IMG/VR virus record: IMGVR_UViG_3300028146_000008
Coordinates: 1-64,000 of that record
From: a virus
Length of the DNA stretch: 64,000 nt
Reading direction: 5' to 3' (one strand)
This document shows, piece by piece, positions 63,891 to 64,000 of this stretch. The notes beneath the pieces are model-generated. The model had not been told where the DNA came from. It ran no database searches and saw only the letters and a program-made list of their open reading frames with translations. Made by a program: the position numbers and the translations under genes. Positions within the stretch are counted from its first letter, which is position 1. The number at the start of each line of letters is the position of its first letter.

Positions 63891-64000
63891 TCACCATGTC
63901 GGATTCGGATCGGTCGGGTTGTGCAGGTTGTTCACTGAGTGAAGTACTGTGGGGTCGTGTTCTGGGATCATGTCCAAGTTTAAGGCTACCCTGTTTATGG
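63891..64000 (-). CDS. C-terminal end of a protein (partial)
   Basis: The frame enters from the right edge and ends at TGA 63891. The visible end (INRVALNLDMIPEHD, then NNLHNPTDPNPTW) reads like protein. A palindrome copy lies inside. Frame choice is uncertain because another frame is also open here. Confidence 0.45.
   Translation of the reverse strand, partial: INRVALNLDMIPEHDPTVLHSVNNLHNPTDPNPTW
63930..63948. repeat. Dispersed palindrome copy, GTTCACTGAGTGAAGTACT
   Basis: Inside the partial gene at the right edge. Confidence 0.8.

Overview
The window reads as part of the genome of a double-stranded DNA tailed bacteriophage, or of a prophage derived from one. It is gene-dense. The large terminase, portal, scaffold-like and N4-gp56-type major capsid genes are followed by adaptor-like proteins, giant tail or spike proteins and three large glycine/alanine-rich internal proteins. 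No tape-measure protein is recognisable, so a short-tailed (podovirus-like) virion is my inference. A small tyrosine recombinase and dispersed operator-like palindromes suggest a temperate life style. The host cannot be fixed. Two secreted proteins with signal peptides ending in A-Q point to a diderm soil or water bacterium, which is only a guess.

Layout. 1-1564 (minus): small membrane proteins, an endonuclease VII-like HNH protein and a possible wall hydrolase. 1661-2119 (plus): an isolated adenine methyltransferase. 2079-48991 (mostly minus): the late region. Read in its transcription direction (high to low coordinates) it holds two small genes and a VRR-NUC-like nuclease, a GIY-YIG-like gene, a galactosyltransferase-like gene, three tRNAs, a run of small genes, a cupin/methyltransferase/TPR-glycosyltransferase group, terminase, glutaredoxin, portal, scaffold, capsid, adaptors, tail and spike proteins, and internal virion proteins. 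Short plus-strand genes (23562, 27412, 29308-30118) sit inside it with their own promoters. 49060-51449 (plus): nine small early-type genes. 51828-54393 (minus): membrane and coiled-coil proteins and an HExxH protein. 54470-55880 (plus): small genes ending in the integrase, followed by a tRNA-Asn-like gene. 56139-62218 (minus): glycosyltransferase, pyruvyltransferase, an Acb2/Tad1-like candidate, endolysin with a holin candidate, and two secreted proteins. 62268-64000: tiny genes on both strands.

The most striking locus is the major capsid gene (30111-31988, minus). It is split into three exons by two group I introns; one carries a LAGLIDADG endonuclease, the other has none but lies beside a free-standing HNH gene. 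Exon 1 also carries a 39-nt insertion with two in-frame stops, which contains an inverted copy of the junction it interrupts. The spliced exons give one continuous frame of 354 codons.

Other unexplained patterns: about 24 copies of a palindrome related to GTTCACTWAGTGAAC spread over the window, inside and between genes; at least seven isolated genes whose -10 box ends 6-8 nt before the ATG, implying leaderless mRNAs; five small proteins that all end in NPA or NPS; and a set of glycan-modifying enzymes (two TPR-glycosyltransferase paralogues, a GT31-like and a GT7/GT2-like transferase, a pyruvyltransferase, a cupin and two methyltransferases) in and around the virion genes.
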